Counted from the stretch's first letter, positions 20,816 to 31,794 are shown. The stretch is DNA of 64,000 bases from Staphylococcus auricularis (GCF_001500315.1 NZ_LLER01000009.1:124001-188000); one strand, 5' to 3'. Numbers and translations are program-made. Notes: generated by a model from the letters alone, not told the origin.

Positions 20816-23245
20816 ATGGAGGAAGGCCCTACATTGTTTGAACAGACGACAGTGAAAGGCACTGTTGACGCAATCGTATTCCAAAATAAAGATAATTTTT
20901 ATACTGTGTTAAAAGTAGAGCCTAGTGAGTCAGATGAAACGTTTGATTCAACGCCAACGGTTGTAGGGTTCTTTCCTGACATTGTAGAAGGTGATGTGTA
21001 TACCTTCAAAGGCCAAATTGTTAATCACACCAAATATGGTAAGCAACTAAAAGCCGAAACGTTTGAAAAAGAATTACCTCAAACAAAAGAAGCCATCATC
21101 AGTTATTTATCTAGCGATCTTTTTAAAGGTGTCGGTAAAAAAACTGCTCAAAGTATTGTGAATGCCCTTGGAGATAATGCGATTAATGACATATTAAATG
21201 ATGAAACATTACTGTCTAAAGTGCCTGGGCTTTCGAAAAAGAAACAACAACAAATTGCTGAACAAATCAATGCAAACCAAGAAACAGAAAAAATTATTAT
21301 CCGGTTACATGATTTAGGTTTCGGACCTAAACTGGCAATGAATATCTATCAAACATACATGAGTGATACGTTAGAGATTGTAGAGAAAAAGCCCTACCAA
21401 CTCGTTTATGATGTTAAGGGTATTGGTTTTAATAAAGCAGATACACTCGCACGTAATATTGGTATTGCTTATGACGATCCAGAACGCATTAAAGCGGGTT
21501 TACTTTATGTTCTCGAAGAAGAATGTGTGAAACAAGGTCATACGTATCTCCCAACATCATATGTTTATGAGATGACAGTAGACATGTTGTCACAACCACC
21601 TGAAGAAACGATTGAGACAGCGTTAGTTGAAAGCATGACGCAGGAATTGATTGAGGAAACTAAATTAATTGAACACGAAGATCAGCTCGCAATACCTAGC
21701 CTCTATTACTCCGAATTAAAGAGTGTCCAAACACTGTATAGAGTCTTTAGCTACACACATAAAATGACAGAATTTGAATTATCAGATTTACAATTACATA
21801 TCGGAGAAATTGAAGAACGACAAGAAGTCAGTTATGCCGCTTTACAAAAAGAAGCATTACAGACAGCGATGAATACGAAAGTCATGTTGCTCACAGGGGG
21901 CCCCGGAACTGGTAAAACAACAGTCATTAAAGGTATTGTTGATTTATATGCAGAAGTCCATGGTATTTCACTCGATTATGATGATTATAGCGAAGATGAT
22001 TATCCAGTAGTGCTCGCAGCGCCTACAGGTCGTGCAGCGAAACGGTTAGCTGAAGCGACAGGCTTAGAAGCGATGACGATTCACCGTTTAATTGGATGGA
22101 ATCAGGATACCCAACCGGAAGACATTTTAGATCATGAAATTAATGCTCGGTTGATTATCATCGATGAGATGTCGATGGTAGATACATGGTTGTTCCATCA
22201 ATTTATGAGTGCTGTGCCGTTAGATGCACAGATTATCTTTGTCGGTGATGAAGACCAGCTTCCATCTGTTGGACCAGGTCAAGTGTTCAAAGATTTAATT
22301 GAATCGAAAGTCATTCCTAGGGTGAACTTAACCGAAGTTTATCGTCAACAAGATGGTTCAAGTATTATTGAACTCGCCCATCACATTAAATTGGGTCAAC
22401 CGATTGATATTACGAAACGGTATCACGATCGAAATTTCATCAGATGTGGTGCAGAACAAATTCCGAATGTTGTCGAGCAGATTGTATCGAATGCTGTAAC
22501 GAAAGGTTACGACATGAGTGATATTCAAGTCCTTGCACCGATGTATAAAGGCTCAGCAGGGATTAAAAAGCTCAATAAAGTACTGCAAGACATTTTAAAC
22601 CCGAAAGCGAAAGACTCACGTGAAATTGAATTTGGTGATGTGGTCTTCCGTAAGGGCGATAAAGTATTACAGCTTGTCAATCGACCTAACGATAATATCT
22701 TCAACGGAGATATTGGCGTTATTGTAGGAGTGTTTTGGGCTAAAGAAAATGCGCTGAATAAAGATGTCTTAGTCGTTGATTTTGAAGGCAATGAAATTAC
22801 CTTCACACGACAAGATTTAATTGAATTAACTCATGCTTATTGCACTTCGATCCATAAATCTCAAGGTTCGGAATTCCCAATCGTGATCATGCCAATGGTG
22901 AAACAATATTATCGCATGTTGCAAAAACCAATCCTTTATACAGGGTTAACAAGGGCGAAACAATCACTGGTGTTACTCGGAGATCCCCAAGCTTTTGACA
23001 TTGGTCTTAATACTGAAGGTAAGGCACGGATGACACAGCTTTGTACATTCTTAAAACAATACTTCGGTGAAGATGAAGATAACAACACAGAAGAACACAA
23101 TTCTGAAGTGACTGATGCAGATAGTGAGGAAGCAGAAACACCAACACAAGAAGCTAATTTTGTATTGACGGAAACGGATATGTTCAGCATTGATCCAATG
23201 ATTAATATGGGAAAAGTTACGCCTTACGATTTCAATGATGATTGA
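20816..23245 (+). CDS. recD2: ATP-dependent 5'-3' DNA helicase RecD2 (YrrC)
   Basis: 809 residues. RecD2 is the RecBC-independent form of RecD, a superfamily 1B helicase that helps replication forks and limits mutation. N-terminal OB and helix-hairpin-helix region (about 90-200, LFKGVGKKTAQSIV and KGIGFNKADTLARNIG), Walker A LLTGGPGTGKTTV, Walker B IIDEMSM, and helicase motifs GDEDQLPSVGPG and YCTSIHKSQGSEF. The acidic C-terminal tail (about 760-800) is low complexity. AGGAGG before the ATG. Confidence 0.95.
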   Translation: MEEGPTLFEQTTVKGTVDAIVFQNKDNFYTVLKVEPSESDETFDSTPTVVGFFPDIVEGDVYTFKGQIVNHTKYGKQLKAETFEKELPQTKEAIISYLSSDLFKGVGKKTAQSIVNALGDNAINDILNDETLLSKVPGLSKKKQQQIAEQINANQETEKIIIRLHDLGFGPKLAMNIYQTYMSDTLEIVEKKPYQLVYDVKGIGFNKADTLARNIGIAYDDPERIKAGLLYVLEEECVKQGHTYLPTSYVYEMTVDMLSQPPEETIETALVESMTQELIEETKLIEHEDQLAIPSLYYSELKSVQTLYRVFSYTHKMTEFELSDLQLHIGEIEERQEVSYAALQKEALQTAMNTKVMLLTGGPGTGKTTVIKGIVDLYAEVHGISLDYDDYSEDDYPVVLAAPTGRAAKRLAEATGLEAMTIHRLIGWNQDTQPEDILDHEINARLIIIDEMSMVDTWLFHQFMSAVPLDAQIIFVGDEDQLPSVGPGQVFKDLIESKVIPRVNLTEVYRQQDGSSIIELAHHIKLGQPIDITKRYHDRNFIRCGAEQIPNVVEQIVSNAVTKGYDMSDIQVLAPMYKGSAGIKKLNKVLQDILNPKAKDSREIEFGDVVFRKGDKVLQLVNRPNDNIFNGDIGVIVGVFWAKENALNKDVLVVDFEGNEITFTRQDLIELTHAYCTSIHKSQGSEFPIVIMPMVKQYYRMLQKPILYTGLTRAKQSLVLLGDPQAFDIGLNTEGKARMTQLCTFLKQYFGEDEDNNTEEHNSEVTDADSEEAETPTQEANFVLTETDMFSIDPMINMGKVTPYDFNDD

Positions 23246-23270
23246 CTTTGAGCTTGAAAATCAATACAAT
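23242..23270 (+). promoter_or_regulatory. Promoter of the alaS T-box transcript
   Basis: TTGACT (23242-23247), 17-bp spacer, TACAAT (23265-23270). It overlaps the recD2 stop codon and precedes the T-box leader. A second possible set, TTGAAA (23254) with TATAAA (23276), lies just downstream. Confidence 0.7.
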
Positions 23271-23277
23271 AAGACTA

Positions 23278-23547
23278 TAAAATTAATTTATATATGAATG
23301 TCTATGTGAAATGTACAATCCACACATCAGACCAATGAGATTAAAACATGAAGACGAGTAAACTTTTACTACGCACACAGAGATGTATCAGTTGCTGAGA
23401 GATACAGCTAGTGAAGTTGAACGCTACTTGATGTCAAATTCATAAATAACTAATGAGAGATAAGTTTCGTGAGTGATGACGTCACGACTTATAATTAGGG
23501 TGGTACCGCGAATGTTCGTCCCTTCAGTGAGGATGAGCATTTTTTTA
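23278..23547 (+). promoter_or_regulatory. T-box leader (tRNA-Ala sensing) of alaS
   Basis: The exact T-box consensus AGGGTGGTACCGCG is at 23497-23510, followed by a terminator whose arms are AATGTTCGTCC (23511-23521) and GGATGAGCATT (23531-23541), then T6. The specifier is probably GCT at 23423-23425 in GAAC-GCT-ACT, an Ala codon. Uncharged tRNA-Ala should allow read-through into alaS. T-box identity is from the motif; the specifier is inferred. Confidence 0.92.
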
Positions 23548-23576
23548 TGCTGTTAAAAATGGAGGATGAGAAAAGA

Positions 23577-26207
23577 ATGAAAAATTTAAAAGCGAGCGAG
23601 ATACGACAAAATTTTATTGACTTTTTCGTGGATAAAGGTCATATGGTTGAACCATCAGCTTCACTCGTTCCGATCGATGATGATTCTTTACTATGGATCA
23701 ATTCAGGTGTAGCGACGTTGAAAAAATACTTTGATGGTCGCGAAACACCGCGTTTACCTCGTATTGTGAACTCTCAAAAAGCAATTCGTACAAATGATAT
23801 TGAAAATGTAGGTTTTACTGCGCGTCACCATACATTCTTTGAAATGTTAGGTAACTTTTCTATTGGTGATTACTTTAAAAACGAAGCGATTGCTTATGCA
23901 TGGGAATTCTTAACAGACGAGAAATGGATGGCGATTGAACCAGAACGTTTATACGTCACAATTCATCCAGAAGATACAGAAGCTTATCGCATTTGGCACG
24001 AAGACATCGGACTTGAAGAAAGCCGTATCATTCGTATTGAAGGAAATTTCTGGGATATTGGTGAAGGCCCATCTGGTCCAAACACTGAGATTTTCTATTA
24101 TCGCGGGTCAGAATACGGTGCAGAGGATCCTGAAGAAGAAATGTATCCAGGTGGTGAAAATGAACGCTACTTAGAAATTTGGAACTTAGTATTTAGTGAG
24201 TTCAATCATAACAAAGACCACACGTATACACCGTTACCAAATAAAAACATTGATACCGGCATGGGTCTCGAACGTATGGCTTCCATTTCACAAGATGTGC
24301 GTACAAACTATGAAACAGATTTATTCATGCTTATCATTCATGAAGTTGAAAATATTGCTGATAAAAAATATCTAGAAAATGATACGTACGACATCGCATT
24401 CAAAGTGATTGCAGATCATATTAGAACCATCGCTTTTGCTATTGCGGATGGCGCATTACCTGCGAATGAAGGACGTGGCTATGTTTTAAGAAGATTACTT
24501 CGTCGTGCCGTGCGTTTCAGTCAATCGTTAGATATCAATGAACCATTCTTATATCAACTCGTCGATATAGTGGCAGATATTATGGAACCTTATTATCCAA
24601 ATGTGAAAGAAAAAGCGGACTTCATCAAACGTGTGATTAAATCAGAAGAAGAACGTTTCCATGAAACACTTGAAGATGGTTTAGCTATCCTCAACGACTT
24701 AATCGTAAATGCGAAAGAAGCAAATGGTGAAATCGATGGTAAAGATGCATTTAAACTGTATGATACGTATGGTTTCCCTATTGAACTCACTGAAGAAATT
24801 GCTGAACAAGAAGGATTAACGATTGATATGGATACGTTTGCTGCAGAGATGGACAAACAACGTGAACGTGCACGTCAAGCACGTCAAAATTCACAATCTA
24901 TGCAAGTTCAAAGTGAAGTGTTGAAAAACATTCATACTGATAGCCAATTCGTTGGTTACGATGTGATGGATCAAGATACTACGTTAACCGACATCATTTA
25001 CAATGGCGAAGCAGTAGATCAAGCTGAAGCGGGACAAGTGATTTATTTTGTACTAAGCGAAACACCATTCTATGCAGTGAGCGGTGGACAAGTTGCAGAC
25101 CAAGGAACGGTTCAAAGTGATACCTTTGAAATTGTCGTTACAGAAGTCACTAAAGCACCAAATGGACAAAATCTGCATAAAGGTGAAGTACAATTCGGTC
25201 AAGTGAAAACAGGTAGCACAGTTAAAGCAACTGTCAATCACGATGAACGTCGCTCTATTAAGAAAAACCACAGTGCAACTCACTTACTACACGCTGCACT
25301 GAAAGAGGTATTAGGCGATCATGTTAACCAAGCTGGTTCATTAGTAGAACCCGATCGTTTACGTTTCGACTTCTCTCATTTTGGTCCGATGTCACAAGAA
25401 GAAATTGATCAAGTAGAACGCCGGGTTAACGAAGAAATCTGGAATAGTTTAGATGTATCCATCAAAGAGATGCCAATCGATGAAGCGAAAGCGATGGGTG
25501 CGATGGCACTATTCGGTGAAAAATATGGCGACATCGTCCGTGTCGTAGATATGTCTCCATTCTCTATTGAACTTTGTGGTGGTATCCACGTAAGTAATAC
25601 ATCTGAAATTGGCTTGTTCAAAATCATGAGTGAATCTGGTACAGGTGCGGGTGTGCGTCGTATTGAAGCACTCACTGGAAAAGCAGCGTTCTTATACTTA
25701 GAATCTATTCAAGATAAATTTAACGCGGTTAAACAACAAGTCAAAGCTAAAGCTGATGATCAAGTTTACGATAAAATCATGCAACTTCAACAACATGACA
25801 AAGATTTATCTAAACAAGTTGAGCAGTTAAATAAAGAAGTAACAAGTCTGAAAATGGGTGACATCCAAGATCAAGTTGAAGAAATAAATGGTTTCAAAGT
25901 CCTCGCAACACAAGTTGAAGTCGCTAATAGTAAAGCAATCAGAGAAACAATGGATGACTTTAAATCTAAACTTCAAGATACGATTATCATCTTAGTGAGC
26001 GATGTCGGTGGTAAAGTATCATTAATTGCAACGGTTCCAAAAGATTTAACAGACCAAATCAAAGCCGGTAACATCATCAAAGAAATGGCACCTGTTGTAG
26101 GCGGTAAAGGTGGCGGACGACCTGATATGGCACAAGGTGGCGGTTCCCAACCTGAGAACATAACAGAATCATTAAGTTTCATTAAAAATTATATTAAATC
26201 GCTATAA
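23577..26207 (+). CDS. alaS: Alanyl-tRNA synthetase
   Basis: 876 residues from the ATG at 23577, 8 nt after GGAGG. An open frame upstream to 23547 begins inside the T-box terminator and is not used. Catalytic domain begins [17 protein letters not shown]; class II motifs [14 protein letters not shown] and GMGLERMA. Editing domain has the zinc site [11 protein letters not shown] and [14 protein letters not shown]-terminal glycine-rich C-Ala tail [17 protein letters not shown]. Charges and proofreads tRNA-Ala. Confidence 0.97.
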   Translation: MKNLKASEIRQNFIDFFVDKGHMVEPSASLVPIDDDSLLWINSGVATLKKYFDGRETPRLPRIVNSQKAIRTNDIENVGFTARHHTFFEMLGNFSIGDYFKNEAIAYAWEFLTDEKWMAIEPERLYVTIHPEDTEAYRIWHEDIGLEESRIIRIEGNFWDIGEGPSGPNTEIFYYRGSEYGAEDPEEEMYPGGENERYLEIWNLVFSEFNHNKDHTYTPLPNKNIDTGMGLERMASISQDVRTNYETDLFMLIIHEVENIADKKYLENDTYDIAFKVIADHIRTIAFAIADGALPANEGRGYVLRRLLRRAVRFSQSLDINEPFLYQLVDIVADIMEPYYPNVKEKADFIKRVIKSEEERFHETLEDGLAILNDLIVNAKEANGEIDGKDAFKLYDTYGFPIELTEEIAEQEGLTIDMDTFAAEMDKQRERARQARQNSQSMQVQSEVLKNIHTDSQFVGYDVMDQDTTLTDIIYNGEAVDQAEAGQVIYFVLSETPFYAVSGGQVADQGTVQSDTFEIVVTEVTKAPNGQNLHKGEVQFGQVKTGSTVKATVNHDERRSIKKNHSATHLLHAALKEVLGDHVNQAGSLVEPDRLRFDFSHFGPMSQEEIDQVERRVNEEIWNSLDVSIKEMPIDEAKAMGAMALFGEKYGDIVRVVDMSPFSIELCGGIHVSNTSEIGLFKIMSESGTGAGVRRIEALTGKAAFLYLESIQDKFNAVKQQVKAKADDQVYDKIMQLQQHDKDLSKQVEQLNKEVTSLKMGDIQDQVEEINGFKVLATQVEVANSKAIRETMDDFKSKLQDTIIILVSDVGGKVSLIATVPKDLTDQIKAGNIIKEMAPVVGGKGGGRPDMAQGGGSQPENITESLSFIKNYIKSL

Positions 26208-26286
26208 CTCTCTATCCGTCTCGTGTAAAATGGAGACGTGTTAAATATATGCGTATCATTCTTATGCATTATAAAGGAGTGTTAAT

Positions 26287-26541
26287 ATGGCAAACTTTGA
26301 TAAAACAATGAAATTTGATTATGAAGAAGTTCCAAAAGATGAAGTCAAAAAAGTACTTCTTAATGTCTACCAAACGCTAGAAGAACGTGGTTACAATCCA
26401 GTAAATCAAATCGTAGGTTATTTACTTTCTGGAGACCCAGCTTATATTCCACGTCACAATGAAGCTAGAAATCAAATTCGACGCATCGATCGTGATGACA
26501 TTATGGAAGAACTCGTGTCACATTATTTAAAACAAAATTAG
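26287..26541 (+). CDS. IreB family regulatory phosphoprotein (UPF0297, YrzL)
   Basis: 84 residues, full length for the family: MKFDYEE start region, central [32 protein letters not shown] (positions ~29-60). Orthologues are phosphorylated by the PASTA Ser/Thr kinase in Enterococcus (IreB) and influence cephalosporin tolerance. The N-terminal TMKF includes a candidate phospho-Thr. AAAGGAG ribosome binding site. Conserved alaS-ireB-ruvX-yrzB order. Confidence 0.9.
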   Translation: MANFDKTMKFDYEEVPKDEVKKVLLNVYQTLEERGYNPVNQIVGYLLSGDPAYIPRHNEARNQIRRIDRDDIMEELVSHYLKQN

Positions 26542-26553
26542 AAATAGGATTAT

Positions 26554-26982
26554 ATGTTAAAGCAAAAAATTATTGGATTAGATGTTGGAAGTAAAACTGT
26601 AGGCATAGCAATTAGCGATCTGATGGGATGGACCGCACAAGGATTAGATACACTCCATATTAATGAAGAAAAGAACGAACTAGGGATAGATCAACTCGTT
26701 GAGATCATAGAGAATGAAAATGTTGGGACAGTTGTCATTGGACTGCCCAAAAATATGAATAATTCTATTGGCTTTCGTGGTGAAGCTTCGTTACAATATA
26801 AAGAACAGTTGCAACAAGCGATGCCCACTTTAGAAATTATTATGTGGGATGAGCGTTTAAGTACGAAAGCAGCTGAACGATCACTACTAGAAGCTGATGT
26901 ATCAAGACAGAAAAGAAAGAAAGTCATTGATAAAATGGCTGCCGTATTTATACTGCAAGGTTATTTAGATTCTATACAATAA
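26554..26982 (+). CDS. ruvX: Putative pre-16S rRNA nuclease YqgF/RuvX
   Basis: 142 residues, RNase H-fold YqgF family, proposed to trim the 16S rRNA 5' end. The catalytic Asp is in [15 protein letters not shown], the second acidic residue in [10 protein letters not shown] region and the third in [11 protein letters not shown]. Length and position between ireB and yrzB are as in other Firmicutes. Confidence 0.94.
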   Translation: MLKQKIIGLDVGSKTVGIAISDLMGWTAQGLDTLHINEEKNELGIDQLVEIIENENVGTVVIGLPKNMNNSIGFRGEASLQYKEQLQQAMPTLEIIMWDERLSTKAAERSLLEADVSRQKRKKVIDKMAAVFILQGYLDSIQ

Positions 26983-26997
26983 AAGGAGAGATTATCA

Positions 26998-27318
26998 ATG
27001 GCTGAACATAATCACGATGCAGAATTACGAGTTAATAATGAAGAAGAATTACTCACATTATACGATGAAAATGGCGATGAAGTCCTATATCGTAAAATGC
27101 TTGAATTCTATCATCCCGAATTCGAAAAAGAATATGTTATTCTCGCTGAAGAAGGCGCAGAAGCAGACGATGATGATTTAATCGAGCTTATTCCTATGAT
27201 TAACGAAACAGATGAAAGCGGTGACGGTGGCAAATTGTTACCAGTTGAATCTGATGAAGAATGGAATATGATTGAAGAAATCGTCAATACAGAATTAGAC
27301 GATGAAGCAGACGCATAA
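26998..27318 (+). CDS. DUF1292 family protein (YrzB)
   Basis: 106 residues, strongly acidic (many Asp/Glu, with [14 protein letters not shown] near residues 58-71). DUF1292 domain in the first ~80 residues; a His-rich start (MAEHNHDAE). Function unknown. AAAGGAGAG ribosome binding site. Last gene of the alaS cluster; in B. subtilis the next gene would be mltG (yrrL), which is absent here. Confidence 0.88.
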   Translation: MAEHNHDAELRVNNEEELLTLYDENGDEVLYRKMLEFYHPEFEKEYVILAEEGAEADDDDLIELIPMINETDESGDGGKLLPVESDEEWNMIEEIVNTELDDEADA

Positions 27319-27342
27319 AATAATGAATGCGTGATTGAATGT

Positions 27343-27432
27343 GAGCGGAGCAGTAGGAAGTAGAACGTGAGAAACTATCTAGGTGATAGGATTTCGAGCA
27401 GATGCAGTTCCTTACTCCGCTCGCTTTTATTT
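27343..27432 (+). terminator. Terminator with large branched loop after yrzB
   Basis: GAGCGGAGcaGTAGGAA (27343-27359) pairs with TTCCTTACTCCGCTCG (27408-27424), followed by CTTTTATTTTG. The 48-nt interior contains its own hairpin GAAACTATC..GATAGGATTTC (27371-27396). A branched terminator or a small RNA 3' end. Confidence 0.65.
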
Positions 27433-27777
27433 TGTGCTGAAATGTAGATTATTGACATGTAATTGAAAAAGTATGTGAACAGATTAACGTTAAGGATATA
27501 TTTAATATAGTAAAGTAAATGAAAATATGATAAAATATTTAGAGTTAATTTGTACGAGCAATGTTTTAAGGAACGACAAGCGAGTAGTGAAAGTCAAAAC
27601 AAGGCTTCAATCAATTTAAACCTCATTTTAATTGTGGCGACCAACCTTCTAGAAATATTTTACCAATGTGATCGTAACGATTATTATTGAGGAGATATCC
27701 TACAATCAGTCAGCAATGTTTGGCTGGTTTATTTTATTATATTAAATTGTATTTCGAATATTAAAGGAAGATATCAG
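27433..27777 (+). other. Gene-free leader region upstream of trmR
   Basis: No supported reading frame in this 345-bp stretch. TATGATAAAAT near 27525-27535 could be a -10 box. The later part (about 27555-27745) has G/C-richer patches, and a hairpin AGTCAGC / GGCTGGT (27710-27728) followed by TTATTTTATT resembles a weak terminator ~30 bp before the trmR ribosome binding site. It could be an attenuated leader or a small RNA; no known motif is recognised. In B. subtilis mltG lies at this place. Confidence 0.35.
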
Positions 27778-28419
27778 ATGGATCATAATCAAAACTATTT
27801 ATTAGAGCTACTAAAACATAATGATAATGAGATTGAATCATTGCGTCCTTATGCTGAAGACAATCATGTACCGATTGTTGATAAATTGACGCTTGAGTTG
27901 ATTAAGCAACTGATTCGAATGCACAAAACGACGTACATTCTTGAAATCGGTACTGCGATTGGATACAGCGCAATGCATTTTGCTTCTGTATCTCCAGAAA
28001 TAGAAGTAACGACGATTGAACGTGATGAAACGATGCAGCAACGTGCGAAACATAATATTTCAGCATTCAATTATGATCAACAAATTCGTCAAATACACGG
28101 GGATGCGTTAGAAGTGATGGACCAAGTCGCTGACCGCACGTACGATATGGTCTTTATTGATGCGGCAAAGGCACAATCACAGAAGTTTTTCGAGCGATAT
28201 ACACCTTATTTACGTGAAGGTGGTCTTGTTATTACTGATAACGTGTTGTATCACGACTTTGTAGCGAACATCGATGCGGTTAAATCTCGTAACAAACGAC
28301 AAATGGCGAAAAAAATTAACGCTTATAATAAATGGTTAATGGAACAAACTCAATACGCAACAACTTTTTTAAATATGGATGATGGCGTAGCAATATCTAT
28401 TAAAGGAGCGTCTGTATGA
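27778..28419 (+). CDS. trmR: tRNA 5-hydroxyuridine methyltransferase TrmR (YrrM, O-methyltransferase family 3)
   Basis: 213 residues, class I SAM methyltransferase: motif I ILEIGTAIGYSAMHFA (about residues 60-75), motif II VTTIERDE, and the metal-binding VFIDAAKAQSQKFFE and ITDNVLYHD of the caffeoyl-CoA OMT family. In B. subtilis the orthologue YrrM/TrmR converts ho5U34 to mo5U34 in tRNA. It overlaps trhP1 by 4 bp, and the trmR-trhP1-trhP2 order is that of yrrMNO, supporting the tRNA role. Confidence 0.88.
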   Translation: MDHNQNYLLELLKHNDNEIESLRPYAEDNHVPIVDKLTLELIKQLIRMHKTTYILEIGTAIGYSAMHFASVSPEIEVTTIERDETMQQRAKHNISAFNYDQQIRQIHGDALEVMDQVADRTYDMVFIDAAKAQSQKFFERYTPYLREGGLVITDNVLYHDFVANIDAVKSRNKRQMAKKINAYNKWLMEQTQYATTFLNMDDGVAISIKGASV

Positions 28420-29339
28420 CAGAATTACTAGTAACACCTAAATCTGTTGGACATATCGAAACGTTGATCGATAAAGGTGCCGATGCATTTGTCCTCGGGG
28501 AACAAAAATTTGGTTTACGTTTAGCAGGTGAATTTAACCGCGACGCGATGGAAGAAGCGGTGGATTTAATTCATCGACACGGTAAAAAAGCTTATGCTGC
28601 GGTAAATGGTATCTTTCACAACTATCATTTAAACGCATTAGAAGATTATATCCGTTTTCTCCATGAAATTCGCGTGGATCGCATTATATTTGGGGATCCT
28701 GCCGTTGTGATGTACGTGAAAAATGAACAAAATCCTATTTCACTTCATTGGGACGCAGAAACGCTAGTTACAAACTATTTCCAATGTAACTATTGGGGTA
28801 AAAAAGGTGCTAGTCGTGCTGTGCTTGCGAGAGAATTAAGTCTAGAAGAAATCCTAAATATTAAAGCACATGCGAATGTTGAAATTGAAGTTCAAGTCCA
28901 TGGAATGACATGCATGTTCCAGTCTAAGCGTATGCTGTTAGGTAATTATTATACCTTCCAAGATAGACAAATGAAGATCCAACGTTCAGATGACGATCAC
29001 GATTTACTGCTTTATGATGAAGAACGCGAAAACATGTATCCTGTGTTTGAAGATTATAATGGTACACACATCATGTCACCCAATGACATCTGTTTAATAG
29101 AAGAACTCGAACCGTTATTTGAAGCAGGTATCGATGCATTGAAAATAGATGGCGTACTGCAAACAGAAGAATATATTAATGTCTGTACGGAACAATACCG
29201 TGAAGCGATTGATCTTTATGAAGAAGATCCTGAAGCATATGATGATGAAAAATTCATGTTGGTGGATCCTATTGAAGCTATTCGACCAGAACATCGACCA
29301 TTTGATGAAGGCTTCTTATATAAACAAACTGTATATTAA
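28416..29339 (+). CDS. trhP1: tRNA uridine 5-hydroxylation protein TrhP1 (peptidase U32 family, YrrN)
   Basis: 307 residues, U32-type TIM-barrel protein (ELLVTPKSVGHIETLIDKGAD). It lacks the four-cysteine Fe-S cluster of its partner downstream; only isolated Cys remain (GMTCMF). In B. subtilis YrrN and YrrO act together in prephenate-dependent formation of ho5U34 in tRNA. ATGA overlap with trmR. The old name peptidase U32 is probably misleading for this clade. Confidence 0.88.
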   Translation: MTELLVTPKSVGHIETLIDKGADAFVLGEQKFGLRLAGEFNRDAMEEAVDLIHRHGKKAYAAVNGIFHNYHLNALEDYIRFLHEIRVDRIIFGDPAVVMYVKNEQNPISLHWDAETLVTNYFQCNYWGKKGASRAVLARELSLEEILNIKAHANVEIEVQVHGMTCMFQSKRMLLGNYYTFQDRQMKIQRSDDDHDLLLYDEERENMYPVFEDYNGTHIMSPNDICLIEELEPLFEAGIDALKIDGVLQTEEYINVCTEQYREAIDLYEEDPEAYDDEKFMLVDPIEAIRPEHRPFDEGFLYKQTVY

Positions 29340-29351
29340 GGAGGATTGTCT

Positions 29352-30626
29352 GTGAAAACTTTAGAAAAAGCGCCCGTATCTACGAAAGCTAAAATGAAAA
29401 AGCCAGAACTATTGGCCCCAGCAGGTAATCTGGAAAAATTAAAAATTGCAGTTCATTATGGGGCAGATGCCGTATTTTTAGGTGGACAAGAATACGGTTT
29501 GAGATCAAATGCGGACAACTTTACAATAGAAGAAATTGCAGAAGGAGTGGCTTTCGCTGAACGTTACGGTGCGAAAATTTATGTAACGACGAACATTATT
29601 GCTCACGATGAAAATATGGAGGGTCTAGATACATATCTCAAGTCACTTGAAGAAGCGGGTGTACATGGGATTATCGTTGCCGATCCATTAATAATTGAAA
29701 CTTGTAAAAAAGTGGCACCTCGGTTAGAGATCCATCTTTCTACACAACAATCATTATCCAATTACAAAGCGGTGGAATTTTGGAAAGAAGAAGGACTAGA
29801 TCGCGTCGTCCTTGCACGTGAAACTGGTGCGATGGAAATGCAAGAAATGAAAGATAAAGTCGACATTGAAATCGAAGCATTTATACATGGTGCGATGTGT
29901 ATTGCCTATTCTGGACGTTGCACGTTAAGTAATCATATGACAGCGCGTGACTCTAATAGAGGTGGCTGTTGCCAAAGTTGCCGCTGGGATTACGATTTAC
30001 TTAAAATCGATGATGATGGCGAGCTAGATTTATTGTATGATGAATCAGATGTCACACCATTTGCGATGAGCCCCAAAGACTTGAAATTAATCGAATCTAT
30101 TCCTAAGATGATGGATATTGGTATTGATTCATTAAAAATTGAGGGGCGCATGAAATCGATTCATTATATCGCGACTGTTGTATCAGTTTATAGAAAAGTG
30201 ATCGATGCTTATGCAGCAGATCCTGAAAACTTTAAAATTGATCCTAACTGGTTGATAGAACTCGATAAATGTGCAAATCGTGATACCGCACCCGCCTTTT
30301 TTGAAGGCACACCAGGATATGAAGAGCAAATGTTCGGTAAAAGAGAACAATCTAAAATGTCTAAATATGATTTTTGTGGTTTAGTACTGGATTATGATGA
30401 AACGACTCAGATAGCAACGATTCAACAACGGAATCATTTTAAACCAGGGCAAGAGATAGAATTTTACGGTCCAGAAATCGATACCTTCAGACAGGTCGTC
30501 GATGCGATTTATGATGAAGAAGGTAACGAGCTAGATGCTGCAAGACATCCATTACAAATCGTTCAAATCAAAGTCGAACATCCACTCTACGCGAACAATA
30601 TGATGAGAAAGGAAATTGGACAATGA
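29352..30626 (+). CDS. trhP2: tRNA uridine 5-hydroxylation protein TrhP2 (peptidase U32 family, YrrO)
   Basis: 424 residues from the GTG at 29352, 7 nt after AGGAGG; a TTG at 29346 is too near it. U32 signature [20 protein letters not shown] followed by [10 protein letters not shown] supplies the conserved cysteines thought to bind an Fe-S cluster. C-terminal domain (about 330-424) is the U32 beta-barrel. Works with trhP1 to hydroxylate U34 of tRNA. Overlaps udk by 4 bp. Confidence 0.9.
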   Translation: MKTLEKAPVSTKAKMKKPELLAPAGNLEKLKIAVHYGADAVFLGGQEYGLRSNADNFTIEEIAEGVAFAERYGAKIYVTTNIIAHDENMEGLDTYLKSLEEAGVHGIIVADPLIIETCKKVAPRLEIHLSTQQSLSNYKAVEFWKEEGLDRVVLARETGAMEMQEMKDKVDIEIEAFIHGAMCIAYSGRCTLSNHMTARDSNRGGCCQSCRWDYDLLKIDDDGELDLLYDESDVTPFAMSPKDLKLIESIPKMMDIGIDSLKIEGRMKSIHYIATVVSVYRKVIDAYAADPENFKIDPNWLIELDKCANRDTAPAFFEGTPGYEEQMFGKREQSKMSKYDFCGLVLDYDETTQIATIQQRNHFKPGQEIEFYGPEIDTFRQVVDAIYDEEGNELDAARHPLQIVQIKVEHPLYANNMMRKEIGQ

Positions 30627-31246
30627 ACGGAACGACGATAATTGGTATTGCAGGCGGTTCAGGCTCAGGAAAGACAACCGTGACAAATGAAATCATGAAA
30701 AATCTTGAAGGGTATAGTGTTGCATTACTCGCACAAGATTACTATTATAAAGATCAATCTCATTTAACATTTGAAGAGAGATTGGAAACGAACTACGATC
30801 ATCCATTTGCATTTGATAATGATCTCTTAATTTCAAACTTACAGGATTTACGTAGAGGCAAGGTCGTCAATGTACCGACATATGATTACACCAATCATAC
30901 ACGCAGTAGTGAAACGATTACATTTGAACCTAAAGATGTTATCATAGTGGAAGGTATTTTCACCCTTGAAAACAAAACATTACGTGATTTAATGGATGTA
31001 AAAATATATGTCGATACCGATGCAGACCTGCGTATCCTCAGACGTCTCATTCGAGATACTGAAGAACGCGGTCGCTCCATGGAATCAGTGATTAACCAAT
31101 ATTTAAACGTGGTTCGACCTATGCATAACCAATTCATCGAACCGACGAAGAAATATGCAGATATCATTATTCCAGAAGGTGGCAGTAATAAGGTTGCTAT
31201 CGATATCATGACGACGAAAATACAAACATTAGTCAGTAAACAATAA
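30623..31246 (+). CDS. udk: Uridine kinase
   Basis: 207 residues, P-loop kinase phosphorylating uridine and cytidine in pyrimidine salvage. Walker [14 protein letters not shown] at residues ~8-20, PRK-family region [17 protein letters not shown], and base-binding HPFAFD. Translationally coupled to trhP2 by ATGA overlap, followed 23 bp later by greA, as in B. subtilis. Confidence 0.96.
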   Translation: MNGTTIIGIAGGSGSGKTTVTNEIMKNLEGYSVALLAQDYYYKDQSHLTFEERLETNYDHPFAFDNDLLISNLQDLRRGKVVNVPTYDYTNHTRSSETITFEPKDVIIVEGIFTLENKTLRDLMDVKIYVDTDADLRILRRLIRDTEERGRSMESVINQYLNVVRPMHNQFIEPTKKYADIIIPEGGSNKVAIDIMTTKIQTLVSKQ

Positions 31247-31269
31247 ATAAAGTAAAGGAAGATGAAACT

Positions 31270-31746
31270 ATGGAAAATCAAAAACAATACCCAATGACTC
31301 GTGAAGGTTATGAAAAACTAGAACAAGAATTAGAAGAATTAAAAACAGTTAAAAGACCTGAAATCGTAGAAAAAATTAAAGTAGCACGTTCTTTCGGGGA
31401 CCTTTCTGAGAACTCTGAGTACGATGCAGCAAAAGATGAACAAGGCTTCATCGAACAAGATATCCAACGTGTTGAAAACATGATTAGATACGCTGTAATT
31501 ATTGAAGATAACGGCGATAACAATGTCGTTCAAATCGGTAAAACAGTTACATTCGTTGAACTACCTGGTGACGAAGAAGAAAGCTATAAAATTGTAGGTT
31601 CTGCAGAAGCAGACGTATTTAATGGTAAAATTTCAAACGAATCACCAATGGCACAAAGTTTAATTGGTAAACACTTAAACGATGAAGTACGTGTAGCTTT
31701 ACCAAATGGTGCTGAAATCGATGTTAAAATCGTTGGTATTGAATAA
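31270..31746 (+). CDS. greA: Transcription elongation factor GreA
   Basis: 158 residues: N-terminal coiled coil (about 1-75, with the tip acidic pair in [17 protein letters not shown]) and C-terminal FKBP-like domain. Stimulates the intrinsic RNA cleavage of backtracked RNA polymerase. AAAGGAAG ribosome binding site. Ends at a strong terminator, closing the trmR-trhP-udk-greA operon. Confidence 0.97.
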   Translation: MENQKQYPMTREGYEKLEQELEELKTVKRPEIVEKIKVARSFGDLSENSEYDAAKDEQGFIEQDIQRVENMIRYAVIIEDNGDNNVVQIGKTVTFVELPGDEEESYKIVGSAEADVFNGKISNESPMAQSLIGKHLNDEVRVALPNGAEIDVKIVGIE

Positions 31747-31756
31747 AAATAACTCT

Positions 31757-31794
31757 ATTCCCAAACAAATGGTGGATTTGTTTGGGAATTTTTA
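31757..31794 (+). terminator. Terminator after greA
   Basis: Perfect 14-bp stem ATTCCCAAACAAAT (31757-31770) with ATTTGTTTGGGAAT (31776-31789) and TTTTTA tail. Confidence 0.92.

Noticed and set aside
23547-23576. Upstream start of alaS at 23547
   Set aside because: This codon is in the terminator of the T-box leader; the ATG at 23577 has the proper GGAGG spacing and the family N-terminus.
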